The notes: generated from the sequence alone by a model not told the origin. A stretch of DNA of 6,019 nt from Bdellovibrionales bacterium (GCA_026648125.1 JAPKGD010000135.1:1-6019); one strand, 5' to 3'; positions 1 to 5,649 are shown, counted from the stretch's first letter. Numbers and translations are program-made.

Positions 1-135
1 ACAGGGTTCAACCACGCAAGAAGCGCTATCTGGAGCCTCAACAAGGGGCTGCTGAGAGACATCGCAGTTGATAAACTGAGTTAAGACAATAAGACCCAAT
101 ACAGCTATTGAACCGATTCGCAACCATGGTCTCAT
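1..135 (-). CDS. Putative lipoprotein, N-terminal part only (runs off the left edge)
   Basis: Reading the minus strand from ATG at 135 gives 45 codons with no stop before the window edge. The N-terminus is MRPWLRIGSIAVLGLIVLTQ followed by FINC-DVSQQ: two arginines, a hydrophobic core of about 14 residues, and a cysteine at residue 24. This looks like a lipoprotein signal peptide, although FINC is a loose lipobox (no small residue at -1). If it is one, the mature protein would be lipid-anchored on Cys24. Two further cysteines follow at residues 40 and 45. A G-rich GGGGGTG lies 7 bases upstream of the ATG and can act as ribosome binding site. The gene is divergent from the solute-binding protein gene at 285. 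Function cannot be told from this fragment. The frame is too short for certainty, but start, RBS and signal peptide agree. Confidence 0.6.
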   Translation of the reverse strand, partial: MRPWLRIGSIAVLGLIVLTQFINCDVSQQPLVEAPDSASCVVEPC

Positions 136-140
136 TTTGA

Positions 141-165
141 TACACCCCCAAAAACTTTTGGTGTA
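141..165. repeat. Imperfect inverted repeat TACACC...GGTGTA over the lipoprotein RBS
   Basis: TACACC (141-146) is the reverse complement of GGTGTA (160-165), and inside it CCAAAA (148-153) pairs with TTTTGG (156-161) in an alternative register. On the minus strand the repeat contains the GGGGGTG ribosome binding site of the lipoprotein and ends 5 bases before its ATG. It could be a dimeric repressor operator or a translational hairpin. It lacks a following T-run in either direction, so a terminator is unlikely. Confidence 0.45.
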
Positions 166-269
166 TGACCCATTTTCTATATCGACATGAGTCAATTCAA
201 ACTGCAGAAGCTGCACTTCTTATTCCAACAATTGAGGCCTGGATCGACTCTGAAGCAAACCCACTCACT

Positions 270-275
270 GGAGGG
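270..275 (+). promoter_or_regulatory. Ribosome binding site fixing the GTG start at 285
   Basis: GGAGGG lies 9 bases upstream of an in-frame GTG at 285. That GTG is immediately followed by codons for a textbook signal peptide. The ATG at 165 has no comparable site. Confidence 0.8.
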
Positions 276-284
276 TGTACACCT

Positions 285-1805
285 GTGAAATCGTTTTACA
301 TATTCTACATTTTCGCTCTGATATCACTCTCCTTAGGCGCCTCGGCCAAAACTGTATTTAGGTTTCATTCTGGGCTCGAGCCCTCTGCCGTCGACCCCGT
401 TGCTCTCAACGAATCCACCGGCGGGTTTATGTTCTCTAACCTTTATCGTTCCCTTTATCGACTCGACAGGGATGGACTTCCCGTTCCCGAATTGGCCGAG
501 CGTTGCGAATTTAAAAACAAGGAACGAACCCGGCTTCACTGTTATTTAAAAAAAGGTATCGCATTCAGCAATGGCACACCCATTCTGAGTCAGCACTTTG
601 TTTATGCCTGGAGAAGACTGGTTGATCCCAAAAGTGGAAGCCGCCACGGAGACTTGCTTTACCCCATTAAGGGAGGCGCTGCTGTCGCTGCTGGCCACCA
701 GCCTCCAGACACTCTCGGAGTAAGAGCCTCGTCAGATTCAATTCTTGAACTTCAACTTGAACAGCCCAACGCTGAAATTTTCGTATCCCTCGCTTCGCCA
801 CTCCTTACGCCACTTCTTAGCGAACCACCCAAATCACCGGACGAGTTTTCTCAAAGCATCACCTCGGGTCCCTATCGAATTGCGGCTTGGGAGCGAAAGA
901 CTAAAATCCGGCTAGAAAACAATCCCCATTATTTTGAGAAAACGAGTCGCCCCGACGTAGAGATTTTAATGATTGATGAGGACGCCTCAGCCCTACAGAT
1001 GTTTGATCTGGGAAAACTCGACTTCTTAAGAAGACTGAACGTTAAAGAGATTCCCTTTCGACGGGACAAGCCCGGCTTTATTTTTCATCCCGCAATGCGC
1101 TTTGACTACATTGGCTTTGGCCCGCGAGTGAGTCGCGACAAAAACTTTCGCAAGGCCCTCGCTCTATCTCTCAACTACGATGAACTCACTCTCGCCTTCA
1201 AGACACCAGGACAAGTGGGTTGCCCCTCTTTCCCAGAGCGCCTTGCAACACCCTGGGTTTGCCTTAAGTTCAATTTAAAAGAAGCAAAAAGAGCTTGGAG
1301 CAAGGTCCCTGAAAACGCAAAGTCCTCGCCCCTCATAGTTCTTTATTCCAAGGCGGGTGGAGAGGATATTGGGCGCGGCATGGAATGGATGCAAGCTCAA
1401 TGGAAAAAGCACCTGGGAGTCAAGGTGGAGCTCAGGCCCTTGGAAAACTCTATGTACCTCAGTGAGCTTAAACAGCGTTCCTCGGATATTTTTAGAAAAG
1501 GCGTTAATCTCGACCGACCAACCTGCTCAGCGGCGCTTGAAAACTTTCTTTCAACCTCGCCAGAAAACTACATTTCACTGCAAAACATGAAACTCACCAG
1601 CATTATTGAAAAATTACGTCTCTCTCAAACTGAACTTGAACGGAAAAATTGGTGCGGAAAGGGGTTGGAAATCATCGTTGGAGATCACTATTTAATTCCA
1701 TTAGGGGAAATATACTTTTCAATGTTGGAGAATCAAAAATTTAAGGGCTTTTATTTGACCCCCCTCAATCAACTAGACCTTACTTTACTTCAGCCTAAGG
1801 ACTAG
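285..1805 (+). CDS. Periplasmic oligopeptide-type ABC transporter solute-binding protein (SBP family 5, OppA-like)
   Basis: A 506-residue protein of the SBP_bac_5 (OppA/DppA/nickel-binding) family, which binds peptides or similar ligands in the periplasm and delivers them to an ABC permease. The GTG start is chosen because GGAGGG precedes it and residues 1-21 form a signal peptide with cleavage after ASA (residues 19-21). No lipobox cysteine is seen, so the protein should be soluble. Family hallmarks are GLEPSAVDP (30-38), YRLDRDGLPVPELAE (58-72), SNGTPI...FVYAWRRLVDP (95-115), LLYPIKGG (124-131) and SGPYRIAAWE (194-203). Asp410 (NLDRPT) seems to align with the OppA aspartate (Asp419 in Salmonella) that holds the peptide N-terminus; this alignment is by eye. 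Six cysteines in the mature part (74, 86, 313, 326, 414, 457) could form three disulfides. Length is slightly below OppA's roughly 540. No permease or ATPase gene is nearby, so it is an orphan binding protein here; its ligand is unknown. Confidence 0.93.
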   Translation: MKSFYIFYIFALISLSLGASAKTVFRFHSGLEPSAVDPVALNESTGGFMFSNLYRSLYRLDRDGLPVPELAERCEFKNKERTRLHCYLKKGIAFSNGTPILSQHFVYAWRRLVDPKSGSRHGDLLYPIKGGAAVAAGHQPPDTLGVRASSDSILELQLEQPNAEIFVSLASPLLTPLLSEPPKSPDEFSQSITSGPYRIAAWERKTKIRLENNPHYFEKTSRPDVEILMIDEDASALQMFDLGKLDFLRRLNVKEIPFRRDKPGFIFHPAMRFDYIGFGPRVSRDKNFRKALALSLNYDELTLAFKTPGQVGCPSFPERLATPWVCLKFNLKEAKRAWSKVPENAKSSPLIVLYSKAGGEDIGRGMEWMQAQWKKHLGVKVELRPLENSMYLSELKQRSSDIFRKGVNLDRPTCSAALENFLSTSPENYISLQNMKLTSIIEKLRLSQTELERKNWCGKGLEIIVGDHYLIPLGEIYFSMLENQKFKGFYLTPLNQLDLTLLQPKD

Positions 1806-1826
1806 CTCTCCTCGACTGAAGTCCTT
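1797..1826. repeat. Inverted repeat over the stop codon of the solute-binding protein gene
   Basis: AAGGACT (1797-1803) pairs with AGTCCTT (1820-1826) across a 16-base loop, overlapping the TAG stop at 1803-1805. A second AAGGA at 1834-1838 could compete for the right arm. There is no U-run after the stem, so an intrinsic terminator is not supported; a 3'-end stabilising hairpin is possible. Confidence 0.35.
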
Positions 1827-1844
1827 CTCGCTTAAGGATGAGCA

Positions 1845-1868
1845 TTAAACATTCCGACAAGTGTTTAA
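1845..1868. repeat. Inverted repeat TTAAACA-N10-TGTTTAA upstream of the small zinc-protein gene
   Basis: Perfect 7-base arms TTAAACA (1845-1851) and TGTTTAA (1862-1868) are separated by 10 bases, about one and a half helical turns centre to centre. The element lies 28 bases before the ATG at 1897, where a repressor operator or a 5'-UTR hairpin would sit. I see no standard -35/-10 pair overlapping it. Confidence 0.4.
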
Positions 1869-1896
1869 GAGACATCTGATCGATGAAGGAGATTAT

Positions 1897-2121
1897 ATGG
1901 CCAAAGAAAATAAAGGCGGCGCTCCCCAAGGCGGAGGAAACGTTGTCAGCCTCGCGATGTGCCCGGTTGAGAAGTGCGGCAAAAAGGCAACTCGTTCGGA
2001 ATTCTGCGAAGAACACTTCGTGTGGTTCAAAGAAGGCTTAGTTACCCGAGGCGGACAAAAGCCCAAGGATTTCGACAAAAAGTATCAAGACTTTCTGACT
2101 CGCCAGAAGAAGGCTGCATAA
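1897..2121 (+). CDS. Small putative zinc-binding protein, C-x4-C-x9-C-x2-H
   Basis: A 74-residue basic protein of unknown function. The ATG at 1897 is preferred over the in-frame GTG at 1861 because GAAGGAG sits 5 bases upstream of the ATG. Residues 1-20 are a glycine-rich, probably disordered leader. Cys22, Cys27, Cys37 and His40 (CPVEKC ... FCEEH) are spaced like the four ligands of a small zinc knuckle or treble-clef site. They are followed by an amphipathic stretch FVWFKEGLVTRGG and a lysine-rich C-terminus ending RQKKAA. The cysteines cannot be structural disulfides of an exported protein, since there is no signal peptide; a cytoplasmic metal site is the simplest reading. The motif resembles small uncharacterised proteins I associate with Bdellovibrio-like bacteria; a nucleic-acid-binding role is only a guess. 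It lies 48 bases before the dehydrogenase gene on the same strand with no terminator between, so co-transcription is plausible. Confidence 0.82.
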   Translation: MAKENKGGAPQGGGNVVSLAMCPVEKCGKKATRSEFCEEHFVWFKEGLVTRGGQKPKDFDKKYQDFLTRQKKAA

Positions 2122-2159
2122 TATCATCTTCGATTGTCTGTAGTCGGCTGATCTGATAG

Positions 2160-2179
2160 CGTTACCTTCATGAGTAACG
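2160..2179 (+). promoter_or_regulatory. Hairpin with the dehydrogenase start codon in its loop
   Basis: CGTTAC (2160-2165) pairs perfectly with GTAACG (2174-2179), leaving an 8-base loop cttcatga that contains the ATG at 2170-2172. No Shine-Dalgarno-like sequence precedes this ATG. The structure may present or hide the start codon; it could also be chance, as the stem is only 6 bp. Confidence 0.35.
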
Positions 2180-2919
2180 TCACTCGAGGAACAGCTGTGA
2201 TTACAGGGGCCGGAAGCGGGATTGGTGCCGCAACAGCGCGGCGCCTGAGCGCGGACGGATTTTCTGTTTTATTGATAGGCCGCTCACGCGACAAGCTTGA
2301 ACGAGTGGCCGAAACTCTCGTAACCCCCCGATTGATTTGTGCGGTTGACGTCACGTCTCCAGAGGCCCCCAACGCTATCGTTTCAGCCCTCCAGAGCGTG
2401 GAGCTGGGCCCCTACCCCCTTCAAGCTCTGGTAAACAATGCGGCCGTTTTTCACCGGCTATCTTTTACTGCGACGAGTGAGCAAATGTGGCGAGATGAAC
2501 TCGAGACTAACTTATTGGCGCCGGTCAGATTGATTCAAGCCATGCTTCCGATTTTTGGAGAAGACGGAGTAATCATAAACGTTTCCAGCACCTTAGGGAT
2601 TCGCCCCATCGTCAACACAAGCGCTTACTCTGCCGCCAAAGCCGGACTCAATAGCCTAACCCAGTGTTTGGCCCTTGAGTTGGCTCCTCGAATTCGAGTC
2701 TGCGGAGTTTGCCCGGGGTTAATTGATACACCGATCCACGCTTTTCACACTGAAAATGAAAGCAGCGAGAATCGAAAGCTCGCGCATCGATCGCAGCCCA
2801 TGGCTCGCATGGGACGGCCAGAAGAAATTGCCGCCATGATTAGCTTTCTTGCGGGCCCTGAATCCACTTGGACAACCGGATCATTGCATACGGTCGATGG
2901 CGGAATCAGCCTCCTTTAA
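2170..2919 (+). CDS. Classical short-chain dehydrogenase/reductase (SDR)
   Basis: A 249-residue cytoplasmic NAD(P)-dependent oxidoreductase of classical SDR length. The Rossmann glycine motif TGAGSGIG is at 12-19. Arg38 and Arg40 (GRSRDK) just after the second strand suggest NADP(H) rather than NAD(H). VDV at 59-61 matches the adenine-binding site and NNAA at 89-92 the stabilising motif. The catalytic tetrad is complete: Asn114, Ser140, Tyr153 and Lys157 (YSAAK). CPG at 181-183 and the terminal VDGG at 242-245 fit FabG-like members. Substrate cannot be assigned: no fatty-acid, sugar or antibiotic genes lie beside it. The ATG at 2170 puts the first strand at the normal distance from the N-terminus, but it has no visible ribosome binding site and lies in a potential hairpin loop; coupling to the upstream zinc-protein gene may help initiation. 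The 3' end overlaps the oppositely oriented DUF455 gene. Confidence 0.93.
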   Translation: MSNVTRGTAVITGAGSGIGAATARRLSADGFSVLLIGRSRDKLERVAETLVTPRLICAVDVTSPEAPNAIVSALQSVELGPYPLQALVNNAAVFHRLSFTATSEQMWRDELETNLLAPVRLIQAMLPIFGEDGVIINVSSTLGIRPIVNTSAYSAAKAGLNSLTQCLALELAPRIRVCGVCPGLIDTPIHAFHTENESSENRKLAHRSQPMARMGRPEEIAAMISFLAGPESTWTTGSLHTVDGGISLL

Positions 2920-3723
2920 GTTCACGTGAATCTTTTCAAGTGGAGGATTGAGCCATAAGCCTCTAAAGCTTTCTAGAGTTTCAATTTCTTCAGAAGTAAA
3001 CCCGCTCTTGATTCGAAGCTCATGACAAATGGGTTCCACTCTTCGCGGAAGACGATGAAAGAGGCTCTTAAGCCGTGGAGCAAAATCAATATTCGGATCA
3101 ATTTTGTTCTGCTCACAAATCTCGCGATACCAATGCGAGCCAAATTGAACATGTTTAATTTCGTCTCGTTGAATAACTTCAGCTACTTTCTGAGGACCTT
3201 TGGCTTCGACACCACTCAGACGCCTTAACAACTTGTCTCCTGCATCTAAGCCAGATCCTTCTAAATAGCGATGAACAATTAGAATTCGATCGAGAAGACT
3301 ATCGTCTTGAGATACACCCCTCCAAAGTCCCAGGTGAACGGGAAAGTCGCCCCAATTTGCACCGAGATCCCTCATCGCCTTCAGACAAAGAGCCAAATGA
3401 CTTGCTTCTTCGACAGTGACACTTGCCAGCTGATCACGAAACTCCAAAGGAGCTTCAGGAAACTCAATAAGAGTTCTTAGCCCAAGCTCCATCGCCTGCA
3501 ATTCAATACTTGCTAAATCATGGAGGAGGCGAACCTGCCCTTCCCGTTTTGACAACCCAGGCTTGTGAGGCAAATCCTTTATTTCACGAACTTCGACATC
3601 CCGCGCCGGAAGAGACGGGATAAACCGAATCTCACCCAAAAGCGCGCGATGTACACTTTCCCAAATTGAGGCCACCTTTATATCGACTTCGGCAATCTCA
3701 AGGGCTGAGCGAAAGGGTTGCAT
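2881..3723 (-). CDS. DUF455 family ferritin-like protein (putative di-iron protein)
   Basis: A 280-residue cytoplasmic protein recognised as DUF455, a ferritin-like helical family of unknown activity. The diagnostic order is visible: HDLASIELQAMEL (68-80), EEASH (105-109), GDFPVHLGLW (125-134), RYLEGSGLD (152-160), RDEIKHVQFG (186-195). The expected four-carboxylate/two-histidine di-iron set appears complete: Glu74 or Glu79, Glu106 with His109, Glu155, and Glu188 with His191 (two ExxH motifs about 80 residues apart). Such sites bind two irons and often activate oxygen, but no reaction is known to me for this family. The ATG at 3723 is the only good start: an in-frame TGA lies upstream. An AGGAG occurs 13 bases before it, rather far for an RBS. 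The last 13 codons, including the stop, are antisense to the dehydrogenase 3' end. The gene is divergent from yebC across 60 bases. Confidence 0.88.
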   Translation of the reverse strand: MQPFRSALEIAEVDIKVASIWESVHRALLGEIRFIPSLPARDVEVREIKDLPHKPGLSKREGQVRLLHDLASIELQAMELGLRTLIEFPEAPLEFRDQLASVTVEEASHLALCLKAMRDLGANWGDFPVHLGLWRGVSQDDSLLDRILIVHRYLEGSGLDAGDKLLRRLSGVEAKGPQKVAEVIQRDEIKHVQFGSHWYREICEQNKIDPNIDFAPRLKSLFHRLPRRVEPICHELRIKSGFTSEEIETLESFRGLWLNPPLEKIHVNLKEADSAIDRMQ

Positions 3724-3783
3724 TCTGAGTTTAAGACTCCTATTTTTGGAGGCTCAGCATAAAGGCGCAGAAAGGATAGCTCA
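3724..3783. promoter_or_regulatory. Short divergent spacer between the DUF455 gene and yebC
   Basis: Sixty bases separate the two divergent starts. Minus strand: TTGAGC (3779-3784) and TATGCT (3756-3761) are 17 bases apart, each matching 4 of 6 consensus sigma-70 positions, and would start transcription about 25 bases before the DUF455 ATG. Plus strand: TTGCAT (3718-3723) and TATTTT (3741-3746), also 17 apart, match 3 and 4 of 6. AAAGGA at 3771-3776 is the yebC ribosome binding site. The minus-strand candidate is the better one; both are pattern matches only. Confidence 0.35.
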
Positions 3784-4488
3784 ATGGGAAAGGGATGGAA
3801 AGCGGCGGGTAAACTCGAGAATGCCGCAAAAAAGGGAGCCCTATTTACCAAACTGGCTCGCGAGATCGCTGTAGCTGCCAAACAAGGGGGCCCCGATCCT
3901 GAGGCAAATTCTCGCCTCAAAATGGCCATAGCTGATGCGCGAGCAGAAAGCTGCCCAAAAGACACTATTGAGCGCGCAATCAAAAAGGGTTCCGGGCAAC
4001 TCGATGATGGAACGATAATTGAAGAATGCACTTACGAGGGCTATGGACCTCACGGAGTTGGAGTCATCGTGGAGTGCCAGACCGACAATCGAACTCGAAC
4101 CGTGAGTGAACTTCGATTGATCTTTAGAGATCATGGTGGAAATTTAGGCGAGCCAGGTGCGGTAGCATGGATGTTTGAACGGGTTGCGATGGTTGCCGGG
4201 AAAAAAGAAAATGTGGGCGATCCTGAAGAAGAAGCCATTGAAGTGGGTGCGAACGAAGTCGAGTCGGGAGAGGAAGGCAGTTACGTCTTTTACGGCGCCC
4301 CCTCAGATTTGGATCAAATTCGAACTGGACTTAACGGAAGAGGCTGGGATGTGACGGCCGCCGAGTTCTCCTTTAAACCAAAGGACATCACCCAACTCGA
4401 TGAGGCAAAAAAGAGTGAGGTGTTTGAGTTCCTTGAGGCGCTCGAAGATTTCGAGGACTCTCATCGAGTTCACGCCACTGTTAATTAG
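3784..4488 (+). CDS. yebC: YebC/PmpR family translation-associated protein (TACO1 homologue)
   Basis: A 234-residue protein of the YebC/PmpR family, close to the usual 240-250. Recognisable segments are KKGALFTKLAREIAVAAKQG (16-35), GGPDPEANSRLKMAI (35-49), PKDTIERAIKKG (58-69), YEGYGPHGVGVIVE (84-97), DNRTRT (101-106) and GNLGEPGAVAWMF (119-131). A glutamate-rich stretch follows at 142-164, and the C-terminal domain ends LEDFEDSHRVHATVN. The family was long annotated as transcriptional regulators; mitochondrial TACO1 and bacterial YebC are now linked to translation, including of proline-rich sequences. The first 15 residues (MGKGWKAAGKLENAA) differ from the common MAGHSKWANIKHRK type, a variant form I associate with Bdellovibrio-like bacteria. 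The start is supported by AAAGGA 7 bases upstream. It converges with sufE, sharing 8 bases around the palindromic TTAATTA that supplies both stops. Confidence 0.95.
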   Translation: MGKGWKAAGKLENAAKKGALFTKLAREIAVAAKQGGPDPEANSRLKMAIADARAESCPKDTIERAIKKGSGQLDDGTIIEECTYEGYGPHGVGVIVECQTDNRTRTVSELRLIFRDHGGNLGEPGAVAWMFERVAMVAGKKENVGDPEEEAIEVGANEVESGEEGSYVFYGAPSDLDQIRTGLNGRGWDVTAAEFSFKPKDITQLDEAKKSEVFEFLEALEDFEDSHRVHATVN

Positions 4489-4918
4489 GCGATTGGGCGC
4501 GAAGAGCCTGCATCGCCAATGCGTAAAACTTGATCTGCTTGACCATAGCAAATAATCCGTTTGATCGACTCGGGCTCAGATGAGCGCCAAAGTCGAGTTC
4601 CTTTATGAAATCTGGCGAGGTTGCAAGAATCTCTTCGGGAGTGGCCATGTCGTAGAGCTTAAGCAGCAAGGCCACAAGACCTTTCACAATCAAAGCATCA
4701 CTGTCTGCAGCAAAAGAAACTCGCCCGTTGGCGCCAAGCTCCGCATGCAACCACACCTGCGATTGGCAGCCTCGAACCTTGAGATCCTCATTCCGCCACT
4801 GCTCAGGATAGGGCGGCAACTGGCGGCCAATTTCAATGAGGCGCTTATATCTGTCTTCCCAATTTTCAAGACCGCTAAAGATGCTTACAATTTCTTTCTG
4901 TCTTTCAACCAAACTCAT
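4481..4918 (-). CDS. sufE: SufE family sulfur acceptor for cysteine desulfurase
   Basis: A 145-residue cytoplasmic SufE. In the characterised family it takes persulfide sulfur from the cysteine desulfurase SufS and passes it to the SufBCD scaffold for Fe-S cluster assembly. The active-site motif RGCQSQVW is at 49-56 with the acceptor cysteine at residue 51, the same number as in E. coli SufE. DSDALIVKGL (72-81), YDMATPEEI (89-97) and LSPSRSNGL (114-122) are also family hallmarks. I start it at ATG 4918, not at the in-frame ATG 4945, for two reasons: this gives the normal SufE N-terminus and length, and the ATG overlaps the upstream gene's stop as ATGA, a standard coupling arrangement. The nine extra residues from 4945 (MGYVAYRQR) have no family match and no RBS. 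No sufBCDS genes are present here. The gene is the second of a two-gene operon. Confidence 0.93.
   Translation of the reverse strand: MSLVERQKEIVSIFSGLENWEDRYKRLIEIGRQLPPYPEQWRNEDLKVRGCQSQVWLHAELGANGRVSFAADSDALIVKGLVALLLKLYDMATPEEILATSPDFIKELDFGAHLSPSRSNGLFAMVKQIKFYALAMQALRAQSPN
4915..4918 (-). promoter_or_regulatory. ATGA stop/start overlap coupling the YkgJ-type gene to sufE
   Basis: On the minus strand ATGA holds the sufE start (4918-4916) and the upstream TGA stop (4917-4915). Upstream of it only a weak AGG is seen as an RBS, so sufE translation probably depends on ribosomes finishing the preceding gene. Confidence 0.7.
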
Positions 4919-5649
4919 TCTTTGCCTGTAGGCGACATAGCCCATGATGTCAACGCATGGACGGACTTAACTTTTGCCAAAAGGCGTTCATGGCTCGCCC
5001 CCAGTAACTTCGAAACATCTTCTCGACTCAATTCTTCCGCCCACTGCCAAGCTCGCTCAAAATACACTTCAATGGAGTCTGCATGATGGGCCCACCTCGG
5101 CACTTTCGCCGCGTTTGGCTTTTCGCCCTGATCCAATACAATAAATTCGAGATTGGTGGCGACCTCGCTCCATCGATATCCCGCCTCAATCATCCACTGT
5201 TGGGCGAGTCCAAACTCAATGAAGTGAGTTAATTGATTCACCTCGCGCCAAAACTGCATTCCTTGTTCTCCGGCCTGACTCCTGCAAAAGTAAGTCGCGC
5301 ATTCCGCCGGCCGAATCTTCCAAATTCGGCAGCGCCCTTCATCACTTAAATATGGACAGCGAAGCCCTGCTCGATGGCTTGTCTCTCGATGTTTCGCTTG
5401 GAATGCATGAGGAGCCACAATTCCAATGGGCAATGTCTGACTGAGAATTGATAGCCTTTCTTTGCCTTCAAATTCTTGCAAAACCCTATGGACTTCAAAG
5501 TTTGGTATAAACGGCCAAAACGTGCAGCACTTCGCGTCGCCCTGGACACAATTCAAGCAATCCAGCTGTGACTCATCAACCGTCATTTGGCCGATTTCTG
5601 AGGGCAAAATGCGAGCAAGATGTCGTGGCAACCAGGAAGTCAGCTCCAT
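4915..5649 (-). CDS. YkgJ-type cysteine-cluster protein (putative Zn/Fe-S binding)
   Basis: A 244-residue protein with the YkgJ (CxxCxxxCC-type) metal-binding domain in its first half. Eight cysteines appear in the family order: Cys31, Cys34, Cys41 and Cys42 (CLNCVQGDAKCC), then Cys98 (RCPYL), Cys107 (GRCRIW), Cys117 (RPAEC) and Cys122 (YFC). The RPAEC motif is typical. The domain is thought to hold zinc or an Fe-S cluster; no reaction is established. Residues about 130-244 are helical-looking, rich in Trp and Glu, and not recognised. There is no signal peptide or membrane segment. GAGGTG just before the ATG at 5649 serves as ribosome binding site. It is first in a two-gene operon with sufE, joined by a 4-base stop/start overlap, so it may work with sulfur transfer or cluster delivery. 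I infer that from position only. Confidence 0.85.
   Translation of the reverse strand: MELTSWLPRHLARILPSEIGQMTVDESQLDCLNCVQGDAKCCTFWPFIPNFEVHRVLQEFEGKERLSILSQTLPIGIVAPHAFQAKHRETSHRAGLRCPYLSDEGRCRIWKIRPAECATYFCRSQAGEQGMQFWREVNQLTHFIEFGLAQQWMIEAGYRWSEVATNLEFIVLDQGEKPNAAKVPRWAHHADSIEVYFERAWQWAEELSREDVSKLLGASHERLLAKVKSVHALTSWAMSPTGKE

Larger units (their letters stand above)
136..284. promoter_or_regulatory. Divergent intergenic region between the lipoprotein and solute-binding protein genes
   Basis: This 149-base spacer must carry the promoters of both flanking genes, because they diverge. I found no convincing -35/-10 pair with normal spacing in either direction; TATATC at 178-183 on the plus strand is an isolated -10-like hexamer. 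The clear elements are an inverted repeat at 141-165 and a ribosome binding site at 270-275. The frame from ATG 165 stays open through this spacer into the solute-binding protein, but its 40 residues look like neither a signal peptide nor a domain. Confidence 0.5.

Noticed and set aside
165..284. The 40-codon N-terminal extension of the solute-binding protein from ATG 165
   Set aside because: It would bury a perfect signal peptide inside the protein. The GTG at 285 has GGAGGG at the right distance, and the ATG at 165 lies in an inverted repeat without an RBS.
1797..1826. Intrinsic terminator after the solute-binding protein gene
   Set aside because: The 7-bp stem has a 16-base loop and no following T-run, and the stem overlaps the stop codon.
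1861..1896. GTG 1861 as the start of the small zinc-protein gene
   Set aside because: GAAGGAG is placed for the ATG at 1897, and GTG 1861 falls inside the TTAAACA/TGTTTAA repeat with no RBS.
3678..4031. 117-codon minus-strand ORF opposite the yebC 5' end
   Set aside because: It overlaps both the conserved yebC coding region and the DUF455 start in another frame; this is a shadow frame.
4919..4945. ATG 4945 as the sufE start
   Set aside because: It adds nine residues not seen in SufE, lacks an RBS, and would replace the ATGA overlap with a 31-base overlap.
4580..5086. 168-codon plus-strand ORF opposite sufE and the YkgJ-type gene
   Set aside because: It is the antisense shadow of two well-supported genes and shows no domain or RBS.
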